In this document: positions 1-7,961 of the stretch, in pieces
How the letters are laid out: each line of letters begins with the position of its first letter
Position numbering within the stretch: the first letter of the stretch is position 1
Origin: Amycolatopsis orientalis DSM 40040 = KCTC 9412
GTDB taxonomy: Bacteria; Actinomycetota; Actinomycetes; Mycobacteriales; Pseudonocardiaceae
Direction of reading: 5' to 3'
Assembly (NCBI RefSeq): GCF_000478275.1
Contig: NZ_ASJB01000093.1
Location: 62,001-126,000 of the forward strand
DNA length: 64,000 bases
Translations under genes and position numbers: made by a program
Notes under the pieces: generated by a model
Databases searched by the model: none
What the model was told of the DNA's origin: nothing
The model's input: only the letters and a program-made list of their open reading frames with translations

Positions 1-331
1 GCGGCTGCTGCGGGACGAGACGATGCAGATCGTCGCGGTCACGGATCCGACGAACGTCGGACTCGGACGGCAGGCGATGGTCGGGATCAAGGTCCATGGC
101 GATCCGCGAGCGGTCTCCGACCAGCTCTCCGGATTGCCGGACGTGCATTACGTCGTCCTCACCGCGGGAACATACGACCTGCTCGCCGAGGTCGCCTGCC
201 GGGACGACGAACACCTCTTGAGTGTGCTGAACGACGACATCCGGCCTATCCCGGGTGTCGTGAGCACCGAGACCTTGGTCTATCTGAAACTGGCAAAACA
301 GACATACGCCTGGGGCAACCTGACCCGCTAG
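1..331 (+). CDS. Lrp/AsnC-family regulator, C-terminal part (partial)
   Basis: The reading frame is open from the window edge (first full codon at base 2), so the N-terminal DNA-binding half lies outside. What remains is the ligand-binding RAM domain of Lrp/AsnC regulators: a beta strand with VGIKVHG, a central VVLTAGTYDLLAEV strand and a closing STETLVYLKLAKQ strand. In this family the domain mediates oligomerisation and binds amino acids or other small effectors. The effector cannot be read from this fragment. A strong hairpin follows 20 bases after the stop, so transcription probably ends there. Confidence 0.85.
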   Translation, partial: RLLRDETMQIVAVTDPTNVGLGRQAMVGIKVHGDPRAVSDQLSGLPDVHYVVLTAGTYDLLAEVACRDDEHLLSVLNDDIRPIPGVVSTETLVYLKLAKQTYAWGNLTR

Positions 332-350
332 TACCTCGGTCCCGTGCGAT

Positions 351-393
351 GAAGGGGCCTTTCCCCGCGAAATACGCGAGGAAAGGCCCCTTC
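351..393. terminator. Hairpin terminator, GAAGGGGCC family
   Basis: Bases 351-364 (GAAGGGGCCTTTCC) pair perfectly with 380-393, and CGCG/CGCG extends the stem around a short AAATA loop. It sits just past the Lrp-type gene. The GAAGG-N-CC core is shared with the hairpins at 17654, 26931, 31727, 31975 and 46005. There is no U-tract, as is usual for stem-only actinobacterial terminators. Confidence 0.7.
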
Positions 394-433
394 GTCGTCG
401 CTCGCTTTCCTCCTGAGGTTCCGAGGGAGCGGG

Positions 434-479
434 GTCGTGAGTGGCGAGTGACGTTAGAACGACACTCGCCACTCACGAC
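434..479. repeat. Palindromic repeat, CGTGAGTG...CACTCACG family
   Basis: Seventeen bases (434-450) are an exact inverted copy of 463-479, and CGTT/AACG inside the loop continues the stem. The outer arm GTCGTGAGTGG matches the hairpins at 51994 and 61471. Probably a bidirectional terminator or a REP-like dispersed element. Confidence 0.65.
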
Positions 480-581
480 GTCGTTGCGGGACCGGTGGTG
501 TGGCCAAGGTCGTACCTTCGCAACGGGGCCTCCGCGGCCGCGGGACCTCGCTCCCTGCTCTCAGGGGCCATGCCCGGGGCT

Positions 582-655
582 GAAGGGAACTTTCCCCGCG
601 TCTCATGCGGCGAGGGGCGCTTTCCCCGCATCGCATGCGACGAAAGGCCCCTTCA
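582..655. repeat. Degenerate tandem of the GAAGGG/CCCTTC element
   Basis: Three imperfect units built from (C/T)TTTCCCCGC and a GAAGGG or GAAAGGCCCCTTC end lie in tandem, ending 24 bases before the stop codon of the HelR-like gene on the other strand. It looks like a decayed, multiplied copy of the hairpin at 351-393. Confidence 0.45.
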
Positions 656-679
656 CCCCCGTCCGTCGAACCGCCACGG

Positions 680-2884
680 CTAGACACAGCGCAGGTACGC
701 GTCCGGAGTCCGCCGCCTGGAGTCAAGCCCCCGAAGGACCTTCGGCAGCTGCCCGCTGTACAGCACCCCGAGCCGCTGGGTCGCCCTCGTCAACGCGACG
801 TACAGTTCCGCCTCGCCGCTGGGGCCTTCCGCGAGGATCCGTTCCGGTTCCACCACGAGGACGGCGTCGTACTCCAGGCCCTTCGTCGCGGACGGCGCGA
901 TCGCACCGGGGATTCCCGGCGGCCCGATGACGACCGAAGTCCCGTCGCGCTCCGATTCCTCGCGGACGAACTCCGCGATGGCGTCATCCAAGTCCACTTC
1001 GGACAGTGGACGCGCCCACGGCCGCACACCGCACGAACGCACCGACTCCGGCGGGACGGCGTCCGGCGCGAAACTCGCGAGGAGCGAGGACGCCACCGCC
1101 ATGATCTCCGACGGCGTCCGGTAGTTGACGGTCAGCTTCCGGTACAGCCACCGGTCGGCGACGTACCGGGAGAGCATCGCGTCCCACGACCGCGCCCCGG
1201 ACGGCGACCGTCGCTGCGCGAGATCCCCGACGATGGTGAACGACCGGCTGGGACAACGCCGCATCAGCACCCGCCAGTCCATTTCGGACAGTTCTTGCGC
1301 CTCGTCGACCACGACGTGGCCATAGGTCCATTCCCGGTCGGCGGCGGCGCGTTCGGCCAGGTCCCGTTCGTCACGCTTCGCGTAACGCGCCGCCAGATCC
1401 TCCGCCTTCAGCACGTCCGTCGGCCGGAGCGCGAACTCGTAGTCGTCGTGATCCTCTTCGACCTCGATGAGTTCGAGCACCCGCTCCGCGTACTCCTGCT
1501 GGGCCAGCTGCCGCCGCTCCTCCGCGCGGCGCTCGGCGGTGCGGTCCCAGCCGAGCAGTTCGACGGCCTCGTCCAGCAGGGGCACGTCGGACACCGTCCA
1601 CGCCGCCGCGTCCTCGCGGAACAGCGCCGGATCGGCCCCGGCGGCCCGCAACCGCGCCGTCGAGCCGTAGAGGTCGGCGAGCAGCCGCCGCGGCGTCAGC
1701 ACCGGCCACAGGCGGTCGAGCACCGCCCCGAGTCCCACGCTGCCTTCCAGATCCCGCCGGAGGTTCTTCAGCATCTCCGGCCGGTTGTGCGTGTCGTCAC
1801 GCGGCAGCCAGCCCTCGCCGACGCGGTCGACGGCACGTTCGGCGAGCGCGGTGATCACCTCGCGTTCGAAGACGGCCTTCGCCTCGTTGTGCAGCAGCCC
1901 GCTCTCCCTGGCCACCTCGCGCGCGGCCGCGGTGATCCCGGCGTCGAGCGTCACGGTGACGTCGCCGAGTTCGATCGGCTCCGGCCGGGCGGGCAGTTCC
2001 TGCCGGTCCGCGACCGCCGCCGCGAGCACGTCCAGGATCGCCAGTGAGCCCTTGAGCCGCTGGACGGCCGGCGGGTCCTCTCGTTCGGTGTGCAGGCCGG
2101 CGACGAGGTCTCCCGGCGTCGTGAAGACGGCGCTGGTCTCGCCGAGCGACGGCAGGACCCGGCCGATGTGGTCGAGGAAGCCGCTGCTCGGCCCGACCAC
2201 GAGCACGCCGCGGCGTTCCATGCGCTCGCGTTTCGTGTACAGCAGGTACGCCACCCGGTGCAGCGCGACCGCCGTCTTGCCGGTGCCGGGGCCGCCCTCG
2301 ACGACAACGACACCTGGATGCTCCAGCCGGATGATCTCGTCCTGTTCGGCCTGGATCGTCGCGACGATGTCCCGCATCCCCTCGCCGCGCGGCGCGTTGA
2401 CCGCGGCCAGCAGCGCGACGTCGCCCCGTTCCCCCGCCGCGTCCGGGCGGCCGAAGACCTCGTCGGTGAAGTCGAGGACCTTGCGGCCGAGGGTGCGGAA
2501 CTGACGGCGTCGCGCCATTCCCTCCGGGGACGCGCCCGTCGCGCAGTAAAACGCGCGTGACGCGGGCGCGCGCCAATCCTGCAGCAAGGGTTCGTAGTCG
2601 TCGTCTTCGTCGAAAAGGCCGACCCTGCCGACATAGATCCGTTCGCCCGAAAGGGCGTCCAAACGGCCGAAACAAAGGCCCTCGTCGGCGACCTTCAACC
2701 GGGCCATTTCGCGGGCTTTCGCGGCGACCGACACTTCCCGGTCCGAAAGCGCGAACCCTTCTCCGCGCAGCGCGCCCGCGTACGCTTCGCTCACCCGCAC
2801 ACGTTCGGCGTCCAGCCGCCCGTACAGGGACGTGACGTACTCCCGTTCGGACCGCAATTCCTCGTCGTACCCCTGATTTGACAA
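680..2884 (-). CDS. helR: HelD/HelR-type RNA polymerase-recycling ATPase
   Basis: 734 residues. An N-terminal charged coiled coil (about 8-40) is followed by a HelD-type segment ending in LQDWRAPASRAFY, then a UvrD/Rep-like ATPase. Walker A GGPGTGKT is at about 197-204, Walker B VVVDEAQE at about 515, motif III GDLAQR and a late VALTRATQR motif VI. HelD-family proteins pry RNA polymerase off DNA. The actinobacterial HelR branch also displaces rifamycins and confers tolerance. The start is a TTG preceded by AGGGGA. I see no rifamycin-associated palindrome in the 180 bases upstream. HelD is the alternative name; a plain DNA helicase is less likely given the N-terminus. Confidence 0.85.
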   Translation of the reverse strand: MSNQGYDEELRSEREYVTSLYGRLDAERVRVSEAYAGALRGEGFALSDREVSVAAKAREMARLKVADEGLCFGRLDALSGERIYVGRVGLFDEDDDYEPLLQDWRAPASRAFYCATGASPEGMARRRQFRTLGRKVLDFTDEVFGRPDAAGERGDVALLAAVNAPRGEGMRDIVATIQAEQDEIIRLEHPGVVVVEGGPGTGKTAVALHRVAYLLYTKRERMERRGVLVVGPSSGFLDHIGRVLPSLGETSAVFTTPGDLVAGLHTEREDPPAVQRLKGSLAILDVLAAAVADRQELPARPEPIELGDVTVTLDAGITAAAREVARESGLLHNEAKAVFEREVITALAERAVDRVGEGWLPRDDTHNRPEMLKNLRRDLEGSVGLGAVLDRLWPVLTPRRLLADLYGSTARLRAAGADPALFREDAAAWTVSDVPLLDEAVELLGWDRTAERRAEERRQLAQQEYAERVLELIEVEEDHDDYEFALRPTDVLKAEDLAARYAKRDERDLAERAAADREWTYGHVVVDEAQELSEMDWRVLMRRCPSRSFTIVGDLAQRRSPSGARSWDAMLSRYVADRWLYRKLTVNYRTPSEIMAVASSLLASFAPDAVPPESVRSCGVRPWARPLSEVDLDDAIAEFVREESERDGTSVVIGPPGIPGAIAPSATKGLEYDAVLVVEPERILAEGPSGEAELYVALTRATQRLGVLYSGQLPKVLRGLDSRRRTPDAYLRCV

Positions 2885-3065
2885 GTTCCCCTCACAGCGG
2901 TTAGACTACTGACACATTCGGCGTATCGATCGGGCAATTCTGATCGGACGCCGATTTTTTATTGTCCACCCCTTGTCAAGAGGGACCCGCCGTTACCGGG
3001 AAAAGGATCGTGCGCGATAATGGGGGCGCGAACCCACCATTACCGCGCACGTTTCGTGCCGTCGT

Positions 3066-4880
3066 TCAGCCGAGCATGAACTCTCCGGGGTCCAGCGCCC
3101 TCCCCACCACGCGGACGTCACCGAGCCAGCCGTGGAAAGCCTGCTCGACGATCGAGTCGTAGGCGTAGGCACCGATCAGCCACGCACCACCGGGGTTCGC
3201 GATCCCGGCGGCCGCCGTCTTGGGGTTGCGCAGCACCGGGCAGCCGTCGACGTACAACGTCGTCCGCCTCCCGTCGTTGACCGCGGCGACATGGATCCAT
3301 TCCCGCAGCGGCAGTTCGTGCCCCCAGCAGGTGGAGATCCCGTTCTGGTTCAGCGGGAACACCGCCCACTGGAACGCCGCACCGTCCGAAAGGGACAGTG
3401 TCGCGGCCGGCTCGCCGGGATCGTCACCGGTCTTGCCCGCCTTGCCGCCGGACCCCTGCCTGCCGAAGAGCGCGGCCCAGGAATGGTTGCCGTCCTTGAA
3501 ATCCTCGGGCAGCTTGACGAACGCCTCGACGGTGTAGCCGCGCGCGAACGTCTCCGCGTTCATCGGCGCGGAGTCCGCCGTGCGCAGGTAAGCCCCGCGC
3601 GCCGGTTTCTTGCCGCCGTCGAACCGGAGACTCGACCTCGACGGCTGCCGCCCGGAGAACTCGCCGGAGAACCGCAGCGTGTCTTCCGCGCTGCCGGGCA
3701 GGGTCACCCGGACCAGGTCGTTGCCGCGGCCGGACAGGTCGCGGATACCGCCGGCGGGTGCGCCGTCGCGGCCTTCGAAGCGCCAGTAGGCCACGGTTCC
3801 GCGGACGAGCTGCCGATCGGCGGGACGCGCGGGCGGGACCGGGACCGGCGCGAACCCGGCGAACCTCGTGCCGAAATCGACGTCCAGGCTGAAGTAGTCC
3901 ACCGGGCCGGTGCGTTCGATCTCCTGCCGCTGCAGCTCGTTCAGCCGCGGCGCCTGCCCGGCCAGCCACGGCGAGAACGTGCGGACGTCGATCACGTTCC
4001 GCGTCAGATCGAACCGGTAGAGCCGGATCATCGCGCTGCCGCCGTAGTACCGGTCCTGGTAGTTGGTGATGTGCAGGTGGACGTCGTGGCCGGCCTTGTT
4101 CTTCTTCACCGCGCGGCCCGGCGGCCAGAAGTGCCCGTTGAGGGTCAGGAAGATCTGGTCGTTCCCGGCGACCAGTTCGTCCCACACCTTCTGCCCGAAC
4201 TCGGAGAGCTGCGCTTGGCCCGCGTCGTCGGCCCATACCAATTCATGGATGGTCAGGATCGCCGGAAGCCGCGGATGCCGCGCGAGTACCGACCGCGCCC
4301 ACTCCAGCCCACCCGCCGACGGCCGCCAGTCGAGCGCGAGCAGCAGCCATTCGCGGCCGCCGCCGCGGAACACGTGGTAGCTGTTGTAGCCGTCCGGGCT
4401 CGCGCCGCGGAAGGTCCGCGAACCCCGTTGCCGATGCGGGCCGAACGCGTCGAGGTACGGCGTGCGGCCGCGCTGGTCGTCGGTCGAGGACTTGATGTCG
4501 TGGTTGCCCGCCAGCGTGCTGTACGGGAACCGCCGGCGGTCCAGGTGCTGGAACGACCGGCTGATCTGGTCGAACTCACCCGGCTGCCCGTTCTCCGTGA
4601 GGTCGCCGAGATGCGCGAGGAAGACGATGTTCTCGTCGCCGCCGGTGACATAGCGCAGTGTGGCGTCCAACGGCGCGGGGTCGCCGCGGTCGGCGTCGAA
4701 GAGGTACTGCGTGTCAGGCAGGACAGCGAAGGTGAAGCAGGCGTCTTCGGTGTCCAGGCCGTGGTGGCCGGGGGTCGCCGAAGCCGCCGGGGCGCCGAGC
4801 GCGGGCAACGCGGACACCGCCGCACCGGCGCCGAGCAGGCCGGCGCCGCGCAGGAAAGTCCGTCGGGAGGAGTCGTTCAC
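3066..4880 (-). CDS. Exported calcineurin-like phosphoesterase with LamG-type domain
   Basis: 604 residues beginning with a twin-arginine signal (SRRTFLRGAG at 5-14, Ala-rich cleavage region near 35), so it is probably exported folded by Tat. The metallophosphoesterase core shows its metal ligands in order: PDTQY (about 55), HLGDLTENG (about 92), GNHD (about 123) and NGHFWPPG (about 250). From about 360 a concanavalin A/LamG-like module begins (VAYWRFEG, LSGRGNDL) and runs to the end. The substrate is unknown. The GTG start lies 6 nt after TAGGTT on the coding strand, pointing to a leaderless mRNA. Confidence 0.85.
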   Translation of the reverse strand: MNDSSRRTFLRGAGLLGAGAAVSALPALGAPAASATPGHHGLDTEDACFTFAVLPDTQYLFDADRGDPAPLDATLRYVTGGDENIVFLAHLGDLTENGQPGEFDQISRSFQHLDRRRFPYSTLAGNHDIKSSTDDQRGRTPYLDAFGPHRQRGSRTFRGASPDGYNSYHVFRGGGREWLLLALDWRPSAGGLEWARSVLARHPRLPAILTIHELVWADDAGQAQLSEFGQKVWDELVAGNDQIFLTLNGHFWPPGRAVKKNKAGHDVHLHITNYQDRYYGGSAMIRLYRFDLTRNVIDVRTFSPWLAGQAPRLNELQRQEIERTGPVDYFSLDVDFGTRFAGFAPVPVPPARPADRQLVRGTVAYWRFEGRDGAPAGGIRDLSGRGNDLVRVTLPGSAEDTLRFSGEFSGRQPSRSSLRFDGGKKPARGAYLRTADSAPMNAETFARGYTVEAFVKLPEDFKDGNHSWAALFGRQGSGGKAGKTGDDPGEPAATLSLSDGAAFQWAVFPLNQNGISTCWGHELPLREWIHVAAVNDGRRTTLYVDGCPVLRNPKTAAAGIANPGGAWLIGAYAYDSIVEQAFHGWLGDVRVVGRALDPGEFMLG

Positions 4881-4957
4881 GGCCGCAACCTACGGCGGTG
4901 GAGGCAACGCGTCCCGAACCGCGGATGAACACTTGCCCCGCTCGGTAGCTTCGTGGC

Positions 4958-5497
4958 ATGGGGAACGTCAAACGCTGGCCCGTGCTCGCCGGGGTCGGTG
5001 TGGTGGTGGCCGCGGCAGGCTGGTGGATCGTGGACGAGATGCCGTCGGTGGACGACGCCGTCGCGCGGGACGCGCTGCCGTCGATCGACGAACATCTTCG
5101 CGCGTGGCTGGCGACGGCCGCCCGCTCCGGCGACCCGAACATCCGCTGGGTGTGCACGCAGAAGGTGATCGAGACCCTGGCCGACGGCGAGCGGGTCAAG
5201 GTCGGCCTGGTCGCGAGCTGCGACGAGGTCGCGAGGGAAGGCGACGGGCTCGTCACGCGCGGCGGATTCCGCCGTCAGCCGGTGGTCTACCGCGTCGAAC
5301 GCACGCCGGACGGGTACCGCGTACTCGATCAGGAGTTCGCGAAGGACGGTGCGGCCTATTCACCGTCGGTCAAGGCGATGTTCTCGTGGGTCGGCGCCCG
5401 CCGGGTGCTCGACGGCACGAGCACCGACGACCCGGCGAAGCTCGCGCCCGCCGCTTTCGGCCTGCCCGAAGACACCCCGGTCCGCGCCCGGCGGTGA
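4958..5497 (+). CDS. Hypothetical membrane-anchored protein
   Basis: 179 residues I do not recognise. A single N-terminal hydrophobic segment (PVLAGVGVVVAAAGWWIV, about 7-24) precedes a soluble, probably extracytoplasmic region with two Cys residues and no recognisable catalytic motif. Its pattern suggests a small NTF2-like or DUF-type lipid-side domain, but that is a guess. The ATG follows TAGCTT by 6 nt without a Shine-Dalgarno sequence, so the transcript is likely leaderless. It is divergent from the phosphoesterase and tail-to-tail with the DUF6328 gene, directly abutting it. Confidence 0.75.
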   Translation: MGNVKRWPVLAGVGVVVAAAGWWIVDEMPSVDDAVARDALPSIDEHLRAWLATAARSGDPNIRWVCTQKVIETLADGERVKVGLVASCDEVAREGDGLVTRGGFRRQPVVYRVERTPDGYRVLDQEFAKDGAAYSPSVKAMFSWVGARRVLDGTSTDDPAKLAPAAFGLPEDTPVRARR

Positions 5498-5962
5498 TCA
5501 GTCGCTGTTCCGGTCGATCATCTTCGGCACGATGAACCACATCACGACGAACAGCACCGCCGAGACCACCCCGAGGATCGTCATCGCGATCGGGCCGAAG
5601 ACGACCTTGGCGATGAGCGAGACGGTCGTGGTGATCGCGGCCGCGAGGCAGCCGAGTCCGATCAGGACCGAACGGTTGCCGACGGTGAGGATCCGCTCAC
5701 GGTTCCCGGTGCGGAACAGCAACCGGTGCCACGCGGCGGGCGCCGTCAGCAGCACCGTCGAGCAGACCGTGAGCAGGACCGCCGTCAGGTGAACGGATTT
5801 CTCGAACCCGCTCGCCTCGTGGAACTCGTCGGTGAACACCACCGTGAGCAGGAACCCGAAGAGGATCTGGACGCCCGCCTGCGCGACCCGGAGTTCCTGC
5901 AGGAGCTCACTGACGTTGCGGGTCAGGCGTTCGTTCTTCGTCTCTCCGGTGTGCTCGACCAT
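5498..5962 (-). CDS. DUF6328 family membrane protein
   Basis: 154 residues with the DUF6328 opening ERLTRNVSELLQELRVAQAG followed by four hydrophobic helices. The family has no assigned function. I chose the ATG at 5962 because GGAG lies 8 nt upstream; a longer frame reaches 6004. The gene starts inside the last 56 bases of the upstream EamA transporter gene in a different frame, which suggests translational coupling. A charged tail (VPKMIDRNSD) ends the protein. Confidence 0.8.
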   Translation of the reverse strand: MVEHTGETKNERLTRNVSELLQELRVAQAGVQILFGFLLTVVFTDEFHEASGFEKSVHLTAVLLTVCSTVLLTAPAAWHRLLFRTGNRERILTVGNRSVLIGLGCLAAAITTTVSLIAKVVFGPIAMTILGVVSAVLFVVMWFIVPKMIDRNSD

Positions 5963-6869
5963 GCGGCGACTCCAAGACCATCGGTTGACGGGTGACTTTT
6001 TCATGCCAGCCGAGCGAAGTCACCGACACGACCACGACGGCGAGGCCCAGCCACTGCGTACCGGACAAATGCGCGTTCAGGAACGATACGCCTATGACGG
6101 CCGCGGTGACGGGGAAAGCCAGCTCCGCCAACGTCGCCCTCGCGGCCGGGGTCGACCGCAGGCCCAGGTAGTACAGGCTCAGCGCCAGCAGACCGGGGAC
6201 CAGCGCGAGCAACCCGAGTCCGAGCGCGTTGTCCCAGCCGACCGCGAACCCGCCGCCCTGGACCGCCACGATGCCCGCCGCGACCGGGAGCCCGACGGTG
6301 AACCGCAGGGTGGTGACCTCCTTCGGCGCCAGTCCGGTGGAGAGCAGCCGGCCGAGCACCGTGCCCGCCGCCCACAACGCGGCCGCGCCGATCGCCAGCA
6401 GCGCCGCCTTCGCCGCGGCCACCTGGATGTTCAGCGGATCCTTGAACGCCAGCAGCCAGGCGCCCAGCAACGCCGGGATCGCGAAGAAGGCGTAGCCAGG
6501 GCGAACCCGCTCGCGGAGGACGAAGAACGCGGCGAGGACGGCGAACACCGGCTGGAGCTTCTGCAGCACCAACGGTGTCACGGGGCCGCCCAGTTTGAAG
6601 GCGGCGGTGAACATCGCCGTCGCCAGCGCGGACGAGCCGCCGCCGATGGCGAGCACGGCCAGCCATTCCCGCGGGCCGCACCTGCGCAGCGCGCGGAAGG
6701 CACCCGGGATGAGCGGGCTCAGCGCGAGCACCACCAACAGGTGTTCCCAGAAGACGACCGTGGCCGCCGGGAGCGCCTCGGCGAGCGGAAGGCGTAGAAG
6801 GCCGTCAGTGCCCCAGAGGGCCGCGGCGACCGCGACCAGCCAGGTGCGATCCGGAGGATTGGTACTCAC
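5907..6869 (-). CDS. EamA/DMT-family transporter
   Basis: 320 residues with ten predicted membrane helices arranged as two EamA repeats, typical of drug/metabolite exporters. The second repeat ends with ELAFPVTAAVIGVSFLNAHL, as in RhaT/YdcZ-like carriers. A GTG at 6869 was chosen because upstream codons would run into the divergent SOD-like gene's promoter. The C-terminal tail is polar and His/Arg-rich. The substrate cannot be told from sequence. It overlaps and is probably cotranscribed with the DUF6328 gene. Confidence 0.85.
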   Translation of the reverse strand: MSTNPPDRTWLVAVAAALWGTDGLLRLPLAEALPAATVVFWEHLLVVLALSPLIPGAFRALRRCGPREWLAVLAIGGGSSALATAMFTAAFKLGGPVTPLVLQKLQPVFAVLAAFFVLRERVRPGYAFFAIPALLGAWLLAFKDPLNIQVAAAKAALLAIGAAALWAAGTVLGRLLSTGLAPKEVTTLRFTVGLPVAAGIVAVQGGGFAVGWDNALGLGLLALVPGLLALSLYYLGLRSTPAARATLAELAFPVTAAVIGVSFLNAHLSGTQWLGLAVVVVSVTSLGWHEKVTRQPMVLESPHGRAHRRDEERTPDPQRQ

Positions 6870-6954
6870 ATTTCCTGCCCATAGTTTGAGAATGATCGCC
6901 CGACCGAGTGATCGGTCTGGCGTGCCCGATGTCCGGCGGACTAGGCAAGGGGGC

Positions 6955-7506
6955 ATGCGCCCCGTCCCCGCACTCGCCATCGTCCTGTCCACGGCCGCAC
7001 TGGCCCTCACCTCCGGCACCGGACCGGCCACCGCCGCCACCGAATCCCCGGTGCACGTGATCACCGCCAAGGGCAAGCTCACGACGTACAAACCGGACCT
7101 GGTCCCGGCAGGCGCTCGCGCGCACGTCTTCGGGTTGACCTCCAAGGCTTTCGGCACCTCGACCGCGCTACTCGTGACCGGTCTGCTGCCCGACCGCGAA
7201 TACGGCGCCCACGCGCACACGAAGCCCTGTGGTGCCACCGGCGACCTGGCCGGACCGCACTACCAGAACGTCGAAGACCCGGTGAAGCCGTCGGTGGATC
7301 CGGCCTACGCCAACCCCCGCAACGAGATCTGGCTGGACCTCACCACCGACGCCACCGGCCGCGGCGTCGCCGTGTCCAAAGTGGACTGGACGTTCGGCGA
7401 GCGGCGGGCGAACTCGATCGTGATCCACGAAACGCATACGCACACCGACCCCGGCCACGCCGGGACCGCGGGTGCCCGGCTGGCCTGTGTCACCGTCGGG
7501 TTCTAG
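6955..7506 (+). CDS. Secreted Cu/Zn superoxide dismutase-like protein
   Basis: 183 residues with a Sec signal peptide (about 1-27, ending ATA). The Cu/Zn SOD signature is partly visible: HAH (copper-ligand pair), HTHTDPGHAGTAGARLAC near the C-terminus and two conserved Cys that would form the subfamily disulfide. Many actinobacterial members of this group lack some ligands and may not dismutate superoxide. AAGGGGG just upstream of the ATG serves as ribosome-binding site. It is divergent from the EamA transporter. Confidence 0.8.
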   Translation: MRPVPALAIVLSTAALALTSGTGPATAATESPVHVITAKGKLTTYKPDLVPAGARAHVFGLTSKAFGTSTALLVTGLLPDREYGAHAHTKPCGATGDLAGPHYQNVEDPVKPSVDPAYANPRNEIWLDLTTDATGRGVAVSKVDWTFGERRANSIVIHETHTHTDPGHAGTAGARLACVTVGF

Positions 7507-7515
7507 CCGTGTCCG

Positions 7516-7917
7516 CTAAAAACCCCAGCCGCGTTCCGGCCGGATCCTGATCCGGACGTTGTACTCCCGATCGAATTTCGGGACGTCGTAGTCGATCGCG
7601 GGATAGTGCTTCTCGTACTTCTCGAGGAAGCCCGGCTGCTCCGACGCGAGACCGTCCGGCAGGATCTCGGCACTGCCGCCGATCACCAGGATCGAGCCGC
7701 CGTGCTCGTCGCTGTTGAAGTGGAGGCTGACCTCGGGGTTGGCTTCGATGTGCCGGGTCTTCGCCGTGTCCGGCTGGCTGAAGACGATGAAGTCGTCACC
7801 GTCGAGTACGAACCACACCGGGCGGGGTGAAGGGCGGCCCTTCGGGCTGATGGTGGTCAGCCAGGCGACGCTCTCCTTGGCCCGCTCGGCGAGCCGCGGG
7901 TCGGGTTGGTAGCTCAT
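7516..7917 (-). CDS. F420-dependent/PNPOx-fold oxidoreductase (TIGR03667-like)
   Basis: 133 residues of the split-barrel flavin/deazaflavin reductase fold. The motifs RPSPRPVWFVLDGDDFIVFS, a KTRHIEANPEVSLHF strand and a YNVRIRIRPERGWGF end match the Rv3369-like group, which is annotated as F420-dependent. These proteins bind F420 rather than FMN, but the physiological substrate is unknown. The ATG at 7917 was taken because the longer frame reads antisense into neighbouring genes. Confidence 0.8.
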   Translation of the reverse strand: MSYQPDPRLAERAKESVAWLTTISPKGRPSPRPVWFVLDGDDFIVFSQPDTAKTRHIEANPEVSLHFNSDEHGGSILVIGGSAEILPDGLASEQPGFLEKYEKHYPAIDYDVPKFDREYNVRIRIRPERGWGF

Positions 7918-7961
7918 GTGTCGAACCAACCACGACCCGCGGGCATTTCTTCCTCGCTCGC

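Larger units (their letters stand above)
332..679. other. Gene-free interval with three hairpin repeats
   Basis: No convincing gene lies in this 348-base gap between two convergent genes. It is filled by three inverted-repeat blocks, described separately at 351-393, 434-479 and 582-655. Their cores recur elsewhere in the window. Short reading frames here lack actinobacterial codon bias and ribosome-binding sites. Confidence 0.7.

Noticed and set aside
349..930. Frames across the repeat region before the HelR-like gene
   Set aside because: They translate palindromic repeats and lack codon bias; the region is better explained by hairpins.
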